From assembly GCA_034509755.1 (NCBI GenBank), contig CM067552.1, positions 24,551,821 through 24,615,820 on the forward strand: 64,000 nt of DNA, written 5' to 3'. Numbering within the stretch: the first letter of the stretch is position 1; every line of letters starts with the position of its first letter. This document shows, piece after piece, positions 12,324 through 24,529 of this stretch. The stretch comes from Anisodus tanguticus (taxonomy: Eukaryota > Streptophyta > Magnoliopsida > Solanales > Solanaceae). The position numbers and the translations under genes were made by a program. The notes below the pieces were generated by a model, which saw nothing but the letters and a program-made list of their open reading frames with translations, was not told the DNA's origin and ran no database searches.

Positions 12324-13558
12324 TATAAGTGAATTGAGATCAAAAAATTAATTATGTGTATAGTTGGCTAAATGGGAAATTGTAGTGAAAGACAAGAATT
12401 AAATTGAAGTATTGGATAAGTGATTATATGAATAAAAGGTGGAGTGGATAACATTCCATGTGTCACATGGTGGAAGCAACATTAATGACTAATCTACACC
12501 CGTAAGGGGTGGTGGCACCATTAAACACAATGTCTCAAGGGAGAAGCTTAAGAAGGACACGTCTAAATGGAAAAAAGTTACAATTATGTCTCTTATTTCA
12601 CTTGATTTGTGATTTAAATTAAAGAATAGATATGTTCAACATAGTGTAGCAGCAAGGTACGTTAATTTGAGATAATTTTCAGCAACGAGAGATCCAAATT
12701 TAGGAAAGAAAAGTATAATTTTGCTCAAGAAGAATGTACGGATTTTTCCCACTACTTCGATCTGGTTGTCCCGTTTGTAGTGTTATTGAATCCGGACTTT
12801 CTTCAAAGTGGAGTAAGGTGATAGAAGAGGAGTTCCTAACAAATAAGGTAAGAATTCTCCTCCTCTAGATGAATTTGAGTCAATTTAGATCGTGGCTAAG
12901 TTGCTAAATGAGAAAGTACAGAAATTATACCATACATCGTATTTGATGTCATTATTGTCGTGTGAGATTAAATTGTTTGATGGCTAAAATTGGTTAGTTT
13001 GAGGTGGTTGTTTTTGCTCTTGTTGTTTTGTACTTGTGGAAGTAGAAGAAATAGGAGAGGTGATGTTCAATTCATTTTAAATTTGACTTGTATTTTGATA
13101 TACATGATTTACCAAGCACTTTCTTAGCCTAACAAGAAAAATTATTGTTATTATAGGTCGAGACGCTAGATGAGCTACATTTCTAGAATTGTCAAAAAGC
13201 CAACAAGGTATGTAAGTTTTTCCCTTTCTTTTCTTTGGCACGACTCCCACGGTACTAACGTAACGAACATCCCCCCATAAAGAGAAAACTATATTCTAAC
13301 AACTATAAACTTCAGGCTCTTCATAGTTCAATAAGTTACTTGATCTAGTTACATTTGATCTCTAGTTTTTAGATGAGTTACATGTTTATGTTGATAGCCA
13401 AATGACGTATTACGGAGGCTACCGACCTTACGTCACTCCGAAAGATGTAGAATTACATTCGTATAGAAGTTATTATCTCAGCAATAGTGTCCCTACCCAT
13501 GATGAACTAAAATTATTGGGGTCTACATAGGGGGCGCCACTTGCTTCCACTGGTATAA

Positions 13559-13609
13559 TATAGCTGCTACACCAAAACTAGGGGCAAAGAACCAAGCAAC
13601 CTGACCTAG
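13559..13609 (-). pseudogene. short plastid psbD-like fragment
   Basis: On the minus strand a reading frame contains WFFAPSFGVAAI preceded by LGQ. This is the photosystem II D2 (psbD) transmembrane motif as I recall it, and the DNA is plastid-like over about 50 bp. The flanks do not read as D2. It may be a tiny nuclear plastid insertion or a chance capture within the LTR. Confidence 0.4.
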
Positions 13610-13745
13610 TGTTGTTGAATAAAAATTCGATTGACCATTTGATATAATTGCTATGCTTAGTGTGTGACTCGTTGGTTTTTTTAGGGTTAGGATTAAAAAA
13701 GACCTGCCCACATAGTATGAACTAAAAACCACCAGTCTATCATGC

Positions 13746-13748
<3 letters not shown>

Positions 13749-13776
<28 letters not shown>
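13749..13776. repeat. AT dinucleotide microsatellite
   Basis: About 14 AT units inside the gypsy-2 right LTR. Confidence 0.9.
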
Positions 13777-13779
<3 letters not shown>

Positions 13780-14194
13780 ATGATACTGAGCCACGCTATA
13801 GTCGGTCGAGTACGACACTTAAATGTGTACACCGTTGTAGTTGGGTATGTTATATAGCCCAAAGAGCGGCTTGATGATGAAATTTCCCCATAGTGTGGGT
13901 TATATACATATGTATATGTTTTTAAACGAAAGTATGCATATTATACGCCCTCAATGGAATTCAGATCTACAGGTTATCTCTTTATCTCTTTTTACATTCT
14001 TGCACCTCTTTATGTTTCACTTGCCTTACATATTCAGTACATTGTTCGTACTAATGCCCCTTTGTTGAGGGTGCTGCGTTTCATGCTCGCAGGTTTAGAT
14101 AGATGGAGTGACGATCATTTCCAGTAGGTTCTCATTTCATCCGTGGTGTCAGAGTTCTCCACTTATTATGAATGTACTGGTTTGAGTTGGTATG

Positions 14195-14199
<5 letters not shown>

Positions 14200-14228
<29 letters not shown>
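14200..14228. repeat. AT dinucleotide microsatellite
   Basis: About 14 TA units inside the gypsy-2 right LTR, followed by TTTA repeats. Confidence 0.9.
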
Positions 14229-14231
<3 letters not shown>

Positions 14232-15120
14232 TTATTTATGGGTACGGTAGGGCCCTGCCCTAACCTTATGATGTTTATGTACTTCCTAGAGGCTTGTAGA
14301 CAGTCATCTTGTATATAGACGTCATGTATGACCTTAATGGCCTTCCTATTAGTCAGCTGATGTGTATGGTGGCTTTATCGTCCTTCTTTATGTATATGTA
14401 TATATGTTTGGAGTTTTCTACTTCTACAGGTTATTATGTCCAGATTGTCTTATTAGATTTATTCTAAGGCCTTGTTGGCCCAAGTACATGTGTATCCGAA
14501 ATACATTCAAGATGTGGTACGCTCGGGCCGTTAGGGCGGCCGCACCCCCCCCCCCCAAGGTTGGGGTGTTATACTTTTGTTAAAACATTTGGTGCCCAAC
14601 ATAGAAGTAGCATTGTATTTCCAAACCTAGCAGCCATGTTTTTCAATTTAAATGGTTCGAAGGTTGCTTCGTAGTAAAATTAGCTATAAAGAGCTTAGTT
14701 CTTGTCATCCAAAATTGACATATTCTACACCTCGAGTACATTGCGGATTGTGACGGTTAGATGATGAAATGTATATAATGGCTATACCATATTCTTTGTT
14801 TGGCATGAATCTATAATCAAAATGACTTTCGAAAGAGATATTCAAGAAAGAGTTGTTCATAGAGTTTGCTATTCTTGTTATCATGTTTCATTAAACTATA
14901 GTCCAATTCTTGCTTTTCCGGTGTTAGTTAAAATCACAAAGAGCCTATAGATATACCTATATCGCTATACAGTACTACTATTATATACAAAGATAATTTA
15001 GCCTTATGATTGGTGAGAGATACACTGAGCCTATATATGGTCGGCTAGCTATACTATTGTATTATGTAAGAATTTGAGTTAAAGCAGGTAAGTGCATCTC
15101 AGGGTATCTTTGATTCGTAG

Positions 15121-15122
<2 letters not shown>

Positions 15123-15180
<58 letters not shown>
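15123..15180. repeat. AT dinucleotide microsatellite, 58 bp
   Basis: Uninterrupted (TA)29 inside a gypsy LTR fragment. The Tyr-Ile polymer frames across it are artefacts. Confidence 0.95.
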
Positions 15181-15185
<5 letters not shown>

Positions 15186-15534
15186 TGCGATTATTCGGTT
15201 GCCTTAAATACTCAGTACATTATTTCATACTGGCTTCCCTATTATTGGGGGCGCTGCATTTCATGCTTGCATGTCTTGACAAACAAGTAGAGAGACCTCC
15301 ACGGTAGAGTGTCATCTTGATTGGTAAGCTCCATCTTATCCGAAGTTACCAGGTCCAGATTTGAGAGTTAGAGTAGGTCGGGTCCCCGTTCCGACCATAG
15401 TACAGTTGTATTCTCTCTAGAGGCTTGGACACATGTCCTGTCTGCATAGTATGTCAGTATGGTGGACTTGTCAGCCCTAGTATATATTTGTTTTGGGTTG
15501 CTGTTATAGACATTCGTGGTGGCCTTGTCGACCG

Positions 15535-15616
15535 ATATATATGTATACATATATGTATACATGTATACATATATATATACATATATGTATACATATATAC
15601 ATATATACATATATAT

Positions 15617-15671
<55 letters not shown>
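15535..15671. repeat. Compound ATAC/AT microsatellite, about 137 bp
   Basis: Alternating atatatgtatac units pass into a pure (TA)n tract of about 44 bp. Open frames on both strands through this tract (15368-15734) encode only Tyr/Ile/His/Val strings and are not genes. Confidence 0.95.
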
Positions 15672-15675
<4 letters not shown>

Positions 15676-15852
15676 TTGGTGTGATTTTATATCAGGTTGA
15701 GACAATTGTCATTTACAGATTGTTCAAAGTATAGCCCTACCGACCCAAATTGCTTGTTTGTCTTTCCAGAGCTCATGAGCTACAGATGGTACACTCGGGG
15801 TCAAGTAAGGTACCGAGTGTCAGCCATGCCTCCTCAGTTTTGGGGCGTGACA

Positions 15853-16766
15853 CGAATAAAGGTACAACTCGATAATCAACCCTAATACACGAATCTAGAC
15901 TCAAGACTTGTAAAGCATAAACTCCATTAAACAGATTCTTCAATCTTCTTCTTTGTATCAAGCGGCACTTCTGAAATTAGAACTCTCAATATAACATTGA
16001 CTATGTTTGCTTAATATTCTGACTTCTCTCTTTGTAAGTGCACAAAAACTTCTTTATGGCAAGATATGGATATATATAGCTTTGAGTGCGCAGCAAGTTG
16101 CCCAACATAAACCCTATGTGAATAGGCCAATTAGATAATAGGGTTTGAGTTGACTTAGGCTTCTTGCTTCCATATGGCTTCATAATCCCCTTAGGAGTTC
16201 GAAGTCCTTCCATGATAAATATGGAAAGATATCTTAAACTTGTTCAGCAAGTCCTTACCATAAATCAAAAATCCTATTTGCGGCAGGACTTGGGCAGGAA
16301 CATGTTCATAAACTAGGTTCAACCATTTGGTTCATTCACTTCGTCTCGTGTCTGCTCCAGCTCCAATATCTGACAATAATAAGTGCTTTATATAGTCGTG
16401 ATTATGTCTCTAATTTGTGTTGAAATAGGTCTTTAATCTCTATCCAAATTAGACACAAATCAACTTCAAGAAATAAGGATTTTTTTCTTAAAACACTCTT
16501 CCTGGTCAAACTTGACTTCCTTGATTCATGTGGCTTCCTTTCCAAGCATATAGCTTTAATTAATCATTTTCTTATACGAACTGGAAAGTTCAGCTATCAA
16601 ATAATTAATTCATAATATAGTATCATGAATTGATTAATCACAATATTCTGCACCACTTCTAAAGTTTCCTTTCTCGAACCTTTCTTCTAACATTAATACG
16701 CAGATGAACCAAGCTCTTCAAACCTGTTTGTCAATCATCAAAATACATACTTATGATTACTCAACA
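15853..16766 (-). repeat. copia-1 3' LTR, truncated
   Basis: Aligns with 35081-36026. Its 5' terminus on the minus strand (TGTTGAG) is at 16766; the 3' portion is missing, cut at 15852/15853 by a gypsy LTR. The reading frames within are noise. Confidence 0.8.
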
Positions 16767-16785
16767 ATTTTCCCATTTTTAATGA
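16767..16785 (-). other. copia-1 polypurine tract
   Basis: On the minus strand a run of A and G (AAAAATGGGAAAAT) lies directly before the LTR start. The sister copy at 36027-36041 is better preserved (CAAAAAGGGAGAAAT). Confidence 0.7.
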
Positions 16786-18600
16786 TGACAAAGACATGCA
16801 CATTCTGAGTATTAGAATCATAACAAAGTTTCTGCAAAACTTCTTGAACATGATCAATACAAATTATTGTGAACATGAGCAGCACGAACTAGGTACAATG
16901 ATCAACATTCTTAACTTCCTTTTTGTCAAAGCATCTACTAATCATGTGTTCAGACCTGTGGAGGACCTGAATCTTTGATATGTTTGTCAATCCTTCTTGA
17001 ACTTTAATTGTCAATTATAACTGTTTGTCAATCATCAAAACTTCATAAAGTCTCACAAACATATAAATAATTTCCCCATTTTTATGATGATAAAACCCAT
17101 AGTAGCTTTACACTTCATGTGTATCTTCCTTCTAAGGATCAACTTCTATGTTTACAATCTTCCCATTTAGAACCAGCTAGCTTCAATCATAAGACTTGGT
17201 AACTCTTTTCAAGAATATGGTTCGTTGACCTAGTTCGTCATCTACCTGGTTCATCGACCTGATCTTCATAAATCATCTTTATTATGTGTTAAAGAACCAT
17301 GTACTTAGTTCTTACTCAGAAAACCTCAACACTTTCCTTAACTTTCCCCTTTTGGCATCATCAAAAATAAAATTAGTTACATCAAAAGTGAGAAAGTTAG
17401 CAATATTAACTCATAGTCGTTGGGGCTACACTAACATTTAAGTCCAAAATTATAGTCATATTGATTAGACACAATCAAACCAATGATCCAAAACATCAGT
17501 ACGTACCATTTTAAGCCATAAGACCCAAACCAACAATAATCACAAGAGCCCGATTTAAAAGCCACAACAACAAATGTTAAACCAGTAGAGTCCAAGGCTA
17601 TCATTTGAGATTCGACTCTTTACATAGAAAGGACTGGGTTTAGAATAGGTTAGGAAGAGACAAAGAACAAGAAGAAATTACTACTATATACTGATAAGCA
17701 ATTTTGAACAAGGTAGTCACCACTTGTCTTTCATACTTGTTCCTCCATTGCATTTAATTCATTTCCCAACCTCGAGTCACATCACAATAATTAAGTATAA
17801 TGTTAGAATTTGTAACCATAGCTATTTTTGTATTCCCTTTTTTTCTTTTCTTTTACTTTTGCAAAGCATTTTTTTTCTTTTTAAACATGGCCTTCTCAGT
17901 AACACTTTTTCAATTTTGAACAATCAGACTTGGTGAGATTTTGAATTGTCTAATTCTTTTATGGAACTAACATTCCACTCATCGCAACCTAGTAGGTGGC
18001 TAGGTTAATGTGAACCTAAATAAAACTTCAATCGATTTTTGCACAAGAAACAGGTTCATCGGCACTTTCAACCTCTTCCAACAATACCTTCCCTTTTTGA
18101 GAACTTGCACAAGCATCATCCATCCAAAGTCTGAACCTTCCCCCTAAATATTAGCACCACCCCATTAAATTTCAGAAAGACCAATGAAGAGAAAAAAAAT
18201 CATGTTCGAATTCATACTAGGAAAACAAATTCCAAGACTTTGATAGATGAGTCAACATGAAAAGAAAAGTATTTTTTTTCAAAAGGACTGAAAATGAAAA
18301 AGAGTTGACTCAATAAATCTGGTTTACCATGTGGCCTTTTAAACAAGATAATTAAATTAAGTGCTAGAAAGGAGGCATATACCTGACTATCACAAGAACC
18401 ATATTCTTTGACGAGTTTCCTCAACATTGGCAGATTGTCCTTAGAATTTTCCTAAAGTTAAGACTATGTCTTGTGTGCATACCTATTATAGTATAAAACT
18501 GAATTATATATTTCTTTCAACACTTAGAGTGTGATTTACTAACTCATTCTCATAGCCAATCATTGAGAGAACCCATGAGAGTAATCAATCCATCTTGAAC
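16786..18600 (-). other. copia-1 region between pol and 3' LTR, no readable gene
   Basis: About 1.8 kb separate the RNase H remnant from the polypurine tract. In Sireviruses this position may hold an extra env-like ORF, but no frame here is long enough to support one. Part of it (16786-17070) matches 36042-36293. A second purine-tract-like motif occurs near 17070-17085 (tttccccatttttatgatgat). Confidence 0.6.
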
Positions 18601-19900
18601 AGCCCAAGCTTCATGTTGTTCATCTTAAGATGATCTCCAGTATAATCAGCATTAGCAAATTCCAAAGTACCACTGGATGAATATACAAGAACCAGGTCTT
18701 GAGTTCCATTGAGATACCTCAAGATCCCCTTCACAATTTGTTACATATACCTTATTGTGGTTTGACGTTTATTTCTTTTTTCTTTAAGCGGAGAACCATG
18801 TTTTTCTATATCCACCTAAGTAGCAATTGAAAAGAAGTATCAATTGTCTCCATATTGAATGCTTGATCAGTTTTCAGGGACCAGGTTCATGATTAGTTTC
18901 TATCGTCAACCCATCAAAAAAGAACTTTGGCTTACCTATCATGCTCTTTCCAAATTCACTTCCCATAAGCTTTGAAGAATCTTCTTATAATGATTCATGG
19001 GTAGAACCAGAAATATCATCGACATATACTTTGCCTCTTGTAACGTTTCTAGCTTCATCAATCATGTTTCTAAATATCCATCTGGTTCTGTCTACTGGAT
19101 CTGTCTGTAGGTCGAGAAACTAGGTACCATACCTTCTTTCTTTCAATCTTATGAAGCTCATATGTCATATACATCATCCAATTTACATAATTCTGAGTTG
19201 CTTTCATATGTTTAAATTCCATGTTGGACAAGAAAGCAGTAAAGCCACACATGTTCTTTACTTTATATCTAGAATGCATTCTAATTCTTAAAGAGTTAGT
19301 ATTTTTCTCTAGATTAGATCAGACTATTTGTGCTTTCAAGTCCCATCAGAATATCCTTATCGTTATTTCAAACCTGATCATCACAGGAACCATGTTCACC
19401 CTCATTAGTTGGTCTATCATAAACTATTCCATTTTCCCTGTCTGATAATCACCATGATCAGCTACTAAGAACCTGGTTCATCAACCGGTTCAGTTTGTTC
19501 ATCATTTTAGATTTCTTTGATCAGGTTCCTCAACATTTCTCCTTTAAGTAATTCATATGGAGTCTTTTTGATAATTCTGTTGAGAACCCTGCGATGGACC
19601 AGGTTCATCTACATATTTCATCCAAAGTTTCCCCTATCTGAGTGTCAACTTGTTCGATATTTGAATGAATATGATTCTTTGTTTTGTTAACTATTTTCGA
19701 AAGCCACATGGCTTCCTTGAAAAGCTACAAGTGAAAGAAATTTTTATTTGTTTCTTGTCATGTGTCTTGAGCAAATACTATTCATGTATCACTTATACTT
19801 GTTTCCTTTCACTTCAACTGCAAAACAATCAGAGGTTAGTTTTAGGAATTCAAACTAGCTTGGGCCCTTTTTCTTGAGCAAAATAATGAATCAAATATTT
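18601..19900 (-). pseudogene. copia-1 integrase, RT and RNase H remnants
   Basis: On the minus strand the end of integrase is readable near 19610-19500 (RVLNRIIKKTPYELL). Decayed RT follows, then RNase H near 18770-18600 (ILRYLNGTQDLVLVYSSSG, then a DADY-like ADYTGDHL). This integrase-RT-RNase H order defines Ty1/copia. Frames are short and shifted, and I cannot find the YVDD motif. It is non-functional. Confidence 0.75.
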
Positions 19901-19944
19901 CTTTATCCAACCTAACAATATATAAGAAAACCAGTTCCATCTAC

Positions 19945-20890
19945 CTATTCCATTATTTTAACAGGTTTGATCTTTTTATGTATAACTTTTAGATTTCTTT
20001 CATTATGCCTTGGGTTCATTAGGCACTTGATTCTAGGATGTCCTGTTTTGCCACAAAGAGTGCACAATTTCCCTTTTATAAATTTCCTTTTGGCAGTTCT
20101 CCTATTAAATCCTAAACTAGCGGTTACACTATGAGTTCTACTGGTGAGATTAGTAAGAATTTGAGAGGATTGAGTCCAACGACTAACTCTTTCAAGATCA
20201 CACTTTACCTTATCAAGATCAATTTTCAAAAGTATAGATTTTTCACTTTTCTTGTATAGATCAACTTTGACCTTTTTCAGTTCAACTTCTGATTTAACCT
20301 ATAGGTAACCAATAACTTCTTTACCTTTTCAGTAATTGTTAGTTTCAAGATTTCAAATTTTAAGGCTAAAACAGATGAATCAAGTTGATGAACTTGTTCC
20401 TTCAAGGAGCAATTTTCTTTTTCAGCCTTACCTTTACTAGTTTCAATATCTATCGTTTCATGTTTTTAACTAGTAAAAGCACTCAATAACTCATCTCTTT
20501 CAGATCTCATATCATGGAAGCTATCTATTAATGTGGGAATTAAGGAGGTTAATCTTTTCTTTGAGAACAAATTGAGCTTACTTTTTAGTTCAAAAAGATT
20601 TACCTCAGAATCGTCCCTCCACTTCTGAATCTAAGACCTGTAATGCTATCGATGCATGTTCATTAGCTTTTTCATTATCATAACCTTCCTCTGGGCTTCT
20701 TTCCCAAGTTGCCATCATAATCTTTTTACGTCCTTTTTTTGTTTGTCATGGATCTGGTCCTTCTCTACTCATTTCTTCTTAGTCTTCCCTTTGAACAATG
20801 GAGGCATGTGAGTTGATTGACCTTCACTGTGTCCGATTGGTGGTACAGCATTCATCATGATCTTCTCTTAAGGTGTTAACCTCTTTAAGA
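19945..20890 (-). pseudogene. copia-1 gag with coiled coil and zinc knuckle
   Basis: The minus-strand frame begins near 20858 (MNAVPPIGHSEGQSTHMPPLF), matching the usual Gag opening that ends in PPLFxG. A Lys/Glu/Leu-rich coiled-coil region follows (about 20420-20180). The 94-residue open frame at 20229-19945 holds an intact CCHC zinc knuckle (CTLCGKTGHPRIKC), which would bind element RNA. Stops and frameshifts interrupt the earlier part (for example after KGKTKKK). The coiled coil plus late zinc knuckle is typical of Sirevirus Gag. Confidence 0.8.
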
Positions 20891-20896
20891 GAACAT

Positions 20897-20908
20897 GCTC
20901 TGATACCA
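20897..20908 (-). other. copia-1 primer binding site (tRNA-iMet)
   Basis: The plus strand reads GCTCTGATACCA, the exact complement of TGGTATCAGAGC. The LTR end (TGTTATTTTGC on the plus strand) begins two bases later at 20911. Confidence 0.9.
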
Positions 20909-21165
20909 ATTGTTATTTTGCACGACTAAATATCTATACTATGCGATACTAATTTTCGCCTATAGGATAGACCAGGTCACTTTACATGTTCTATACTCGC
21001 ATCTGCAAAATAATAACGAATAGAAAATCAATGACACAGTATATTTACGTGGAAACCACCCGACTTACAAAGGGTAGAACAATCACGACCTACACCTTTG
21101 TAGGATTTATCCTAAACTCCACTACAACATGAGCCTTTGCAAATCCAAGTTACAAACTATGTAAC

Positions 21166-21173
21166 CTAGGAAC
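21166..21173. repeat. hAT target-site duplication, left copy
   Basis: CTAGGAAC, identical to 24754-24761. Eight-base duplications are the hallmark of hAT insertion. Confidence 0.95.
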
Positions 21174-21180
21174 TAAGGCT

Positions 21181-21420
21181 GGCCAGTGGGCCGGGACGAC
21201 CCGACCCCGGCCCGACCCCGTCCCGACCCCGCCCCGGTCCCGACCCGACCCCGCTCTAAAAAAAAAAAAAAAAAAAAAATTTAACGGGGCGGGACTCGAA
21301 CTCGGGACGGGACGATGTCTCGTCCCACCGGACCCGAGCCCGCCCCAGGCCCGCCGGACCCGAGCCCGCCCCGAGCCCGTCCCGACCCCGACCCCGACCC
21401 CGACCCTTAAACCCCCTTTG
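21181..21420. repeat. hAT left subterminal C-rich repeats
   Basis: Dense GACCCCG/CCCGAGCC arrays interrupted by a 22-base A run (about 21258-21279). The C-rich strand is the plus strand here and also at the right end, so apart from the inverted repeat itself the arrays are in direct orientation. Subterminal arrays of hAT elements are usual transposase binding regions. Gly/Arg-rich frames over them are artefacts. Confidence 0.85.
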
Positions 21421-21437
21421 CAAAAATAGCCGTTGCA

Positions 21438-21467
21438 CCAACGGCCATTTTAGATTATGGCCGTTGG
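21438..21467. repeat. perfect 11-bp inverted repeat near hAT promoter
   Basis: CCAACGGCCAT and ATGGCCGTTGG face each other across 8 bases, and a third copy of the arm core follows at 21469. It could form a hairpin or be a repeated binding site. Confidence 0.7.
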
Positions 21468-21568
21468 CAAACGGCCATTTTAGGCCCCCCTCCCCCAACC
21501 CCCTACCCCTTAATATTTATTTTTAACCCATAAGTTATTATATTTACACTTTAACCCAATTTTTCAAC

Positions 21569-21576
21569 TATAAATA
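21569..21576 (+). promoter_or_regulatory. TATA box of hAT transposase
   Basis: TATAAATA lies about 300 bases before the first transposase ATG (21879), followed by a pyrimidine-rich CT leader typical of plant 5' untranslated regions. Confidence 0.55.
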
Positions 21577-21878
21577 ACTCATTTTCTCTTCATCTTTCTC
21601 ACAAATCTTCCTACAATCTCTCTAATTTCTCAATATATCTCTCTACATTGTTTGCTAAATATTCAATTTTATTAATTCATTTGGGAATTGGGAGTGAAGT
21701 TGGCAACTAGCTTGAGGATCTTCCATCGAGCAAAGTTTCAATTTTCAACCTCTCGATTACACGTCGACGTTACGTCGGCGTTTGGTACATTCGTTCCTTC
21801 ATTAAATTATTATTGTCTGTTTATTTTATTTAGCGCACTTAATTTTATTGTCTTTAATTATTTATTATCATAATTAAA

Positions 21879-24323
21879 ATGGAAGGATTAAAAGGTATGT
21901 TTAAGGGTAAGGGTAAGGGTGCTTCTTCTAGTAGAGGCAACCAGGGCAAGGGTACTTCTTCTAGTCATCTTATTCCTACACAGGATGATTTTGTTGATAC
22001 TCAACATTTTCCTACAATACCATTAGATTTAGACGAGGAGTTATTTTCTCGGAACTCAAGAAGACTTTAATTTAGACGATGATCTAGACGATACACCCAC
22101 TAATATTGATGACAACACGCCCACTAGTGCACCTTCAACCGAAATACCTCCTATTCCCCCTAGTATGAGACGAGGTCCAAAAACGACCATTAAAATCGGA
22201 TGCATGGACATTTTTTGATAGGGACGTAGAGAATCAAGTAGCCATATGTAAAATTTGTAAAAATGTTTTAAAATTTAAAACTGGAAAAGGTCACGGTGGG
22301 ACGGGGGTTTAATTAGACACGTAGTAAGTGCTCATCCAGCTAGGTATGCCCAATACCGAGGCTTCAAAACCGGGTGCGCAAACGGCGCTCCATCGGGACA
22401 AGGTTCACATACCGATACTGTCCCGGACCAAGTACAGGGTCAAATTAACCCTATGACGGGGGGAATTATAGGCTCTAAATACAACAAACATAGAGATAGG
22501 GAAGCAATATCAAAATTAGTTGCAGTGGAGGGTTTGCCTTTTTCATTTCCTTCATCTCCCGGTTTTATTCATTACATTAGAGATATATATAATCCTGCTT
22601 TTAACGGTTTTCCTAGGTCAACTGTTAAGAGAGATGTATTTAAATTTGCGCATGAATATCAACAATATTTACGTTTTTCATTATATCATTTTAATGGAAA
22701 AGTATCTATCACGTCGATATAGGTCGTAGTACTAACGGCCATGATTATTTAACTTGTAACTTGTCATTGGATAGATTATAAATGGTCTATGCAAAAACGT
22801 ATTTTAGCGTATAGATATATAGATGATAGGCACACCGGTACTTTTATTGCGTAAAATATTTATCAAGTGTGCGATTATTACGGAATTACCGATAAAATTA
22901 TGACTATTACATTAGATAACGCTTCTAATAACAATTACGCAATTACAATGTTAAAAAATAGTTTAGCTCCATCTTTTCCGGACCATTTTCATATAAAATG
23001 CGCGTGCCATATATATAACTTAATTGTAAAGGATGGTCTATCACTTTTTGAAGACATTCTTAGTAAAATACAATTTGCTATAAACTTTATTTTTAAAAGT
23101 AATAAAGTACAACGTAGAAAAGAATATAAAAAAATTTGTCATGATTGTGGACTACCTTTTAGAAGAATTCCACAAGAAGTATCCACTAGGTGGAATTCTT
23201 TATACGAGCAACTCCTTGTTGCTTATGACTATAAATTACCTATAACTTTATTTTTTAACTCTCATAATAAAAAGCCGGTGATATGATTTTAGATAGTGAT
23301 TGGGAAAAAATTTCCGAACTTATTGTATTTTTAGAGAAATTTTTTCAAGCAACAAAAGAATTTTCCGGTATATATTATCCTACTATTTCAACTATGTTAT
23401 TTTATATAACTTTAATATTTTTATTACTTAGTGAATATATGGAAAAACCACTTATAAGGCAACTATTAAAAAAATGTTTGTCAAAATAAAAAAATATTTT
23501 ATTCCTATTCCTTCTATTTATATTATTGGTTCTCAGATTAAATCCTACTATTAAAATAGACGGTACTAAATCACTAATTGAAACTATTTACGATTGTATA
23601 GAAGTACTACCACCTCCAAGTCCCAAAAATCTAAATCACCCACCACCTATTGAACAAACTAAAGAAGAAGTGTTGAATAGCGTAGAACACCACTTTGCAA
23701 AAATATATATAGATTTTATCAACAAGAAAATGCTAGTAACGTACCGGCTACCATACCATCTTCTTCATCTTCAACACAACTTCACAAAAGACATGCTTGT
23801 TTCTGCGGCTAGTATTGAAAGCCTCGAAATAGAATGTGCGGCCGTACCTCTACTAACCAAATTAGCGAGTTGGATATTTTTGTTTTGCGGGGTTCGTACC
23901 GTATCAAGAAGTTATCAATGAAGATGGACAAGAAGACTTGTTTGAAATACTTGGAGGGGAATGAGAAGACCTTTCCGACACTTTCATTGATGGCTCGAGA
24001 TGTTTTGAACATTCAAGCGTCATCAACTGCGTCGGAAAGCGCTTTTTCGCAGCGGATATCAAATAGGAGACCGAAACACTCATTGGCCGGAGACGACTTG
24101 GAAATTGCGGTATTATTCGAGAGATTGGATACGAGCGGAGCGGAGAAGGTGCGGTCAACCGGAGATCAACGAAGAAGATGATGAAAACTACAACGAAATC
24201 TTAACCGAAGGTAGTGGAAGCGACGTGGATCAATTTGACCAACAAATACCTATTCCAACCGAAGAACCACATGAAATCATCAAGCAATTAGAACGATTTT
24301 TTTTGAAAATGTATTTTTTTTAA
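21879..24323 (+). pseudogene. hAT transposase (BED finger, RNase H-like core, hAT dimerisation domain), multiply broken
   Basis: The start at 21879 has an A three bases before ATG. A Gly/Lys/Ser-rich leader (21879-22070) is followed by a frameshift. A BED zinc finger spans about 22230-22340 (CKICK, then HVVSAH). An open piece at 22453-22722 leads to the RNase H-like core at 22867-23286, with LDNASNNN carrying a catalytic-region Asp, CACHIYNLIV and STRWNSLYEQL. Pieces at 23283-23489 and 23526-23921 follow. The C-terminal dimerisation domain is at 23834-24181 (RDVLNIQASSTASESAFS). At least five breaks are needed to link the frames, so no active protein is made. The intact family is usually about 650-750 residues. 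Confidence 0.92.
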
Positions 24324-24529
24324 TTGCAATTTTATTATGTAATTTGCAACTTTTGGACAACACCATAAAGTTGCAATTTAGATTTTAGACAATTGTATTT
24401 GTATTACAAAAAAATCATATGTCTATTAAATAATATAAGAGGCACAAAAACAGCCTTGGGATGTTTTTATTACACTATCTTGTTTTATTTATTGAGTTTT
24501 TTTTATACATATGTTATTTAAAAAAAAAA

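Larger units (their letters stand above)
6970..14573 (+). mobile_element. gypsy-2: older Ty3/gypsy element, heavily decayed
   Basis: A second gypsy element whose left LTR is split by gypsy-1. The last 152 bp of its left LTR (6970-7121) match 14425-14573 at the end of its right LTR. Internal landmarks in order are a decayed primer site, gag, RNase H, integrase and a polypurine tract. No long frame remains, so it is older than gypsy-1, as nesting also requires. LTRs of about 2.7 kb after removing a MITE fit the Tekay/Del type (inference). Confidence 0.85.
11653..14573 (+). repeat. gypsy-2 right LTR
   Basis: Starts TGTTACACCTCGAG after the purine run gtggggagga and ends ggggtgttata at 14573, aligned with ggggtgtgaca of the left copy, so the terminal CA has decayed to TA. 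It is 2921 bp including a 237-bp MITE with its TA duplications at 12083-12323. It also carries two AT microsatellites (13749-13776 and 14200-14228), a 12-bp C run near 14545 and a psbD-like patch at 13559-13609. Confidence 0.8.
14718..15852 (+). repeat. decayed gypsy LTR fragment
   Basis: A weak LTR-start match (ctacacctcgag near 14730) and a clear LTR end (ttttggggcgtgaca at 15838-15852) bracket sequence resembling the 3' half of other gypsy LTRs here (gtaggtcggg, ctctagaggcttg, cctcagttttgggg). No primer site or coding sequence follows; the next base belongs to copia-1. It truncates the copia-1 LTR. The segment 14574-14717 shows nothing I recognise. Confidence 0.65.

Noticed and set aside
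15368..15734. Several overlapping open frames of 60-90 codons on both strands
   Set aside because: They are Tyr/Ile/His/Val polymers produced by the ATAC/AT microsatellite.
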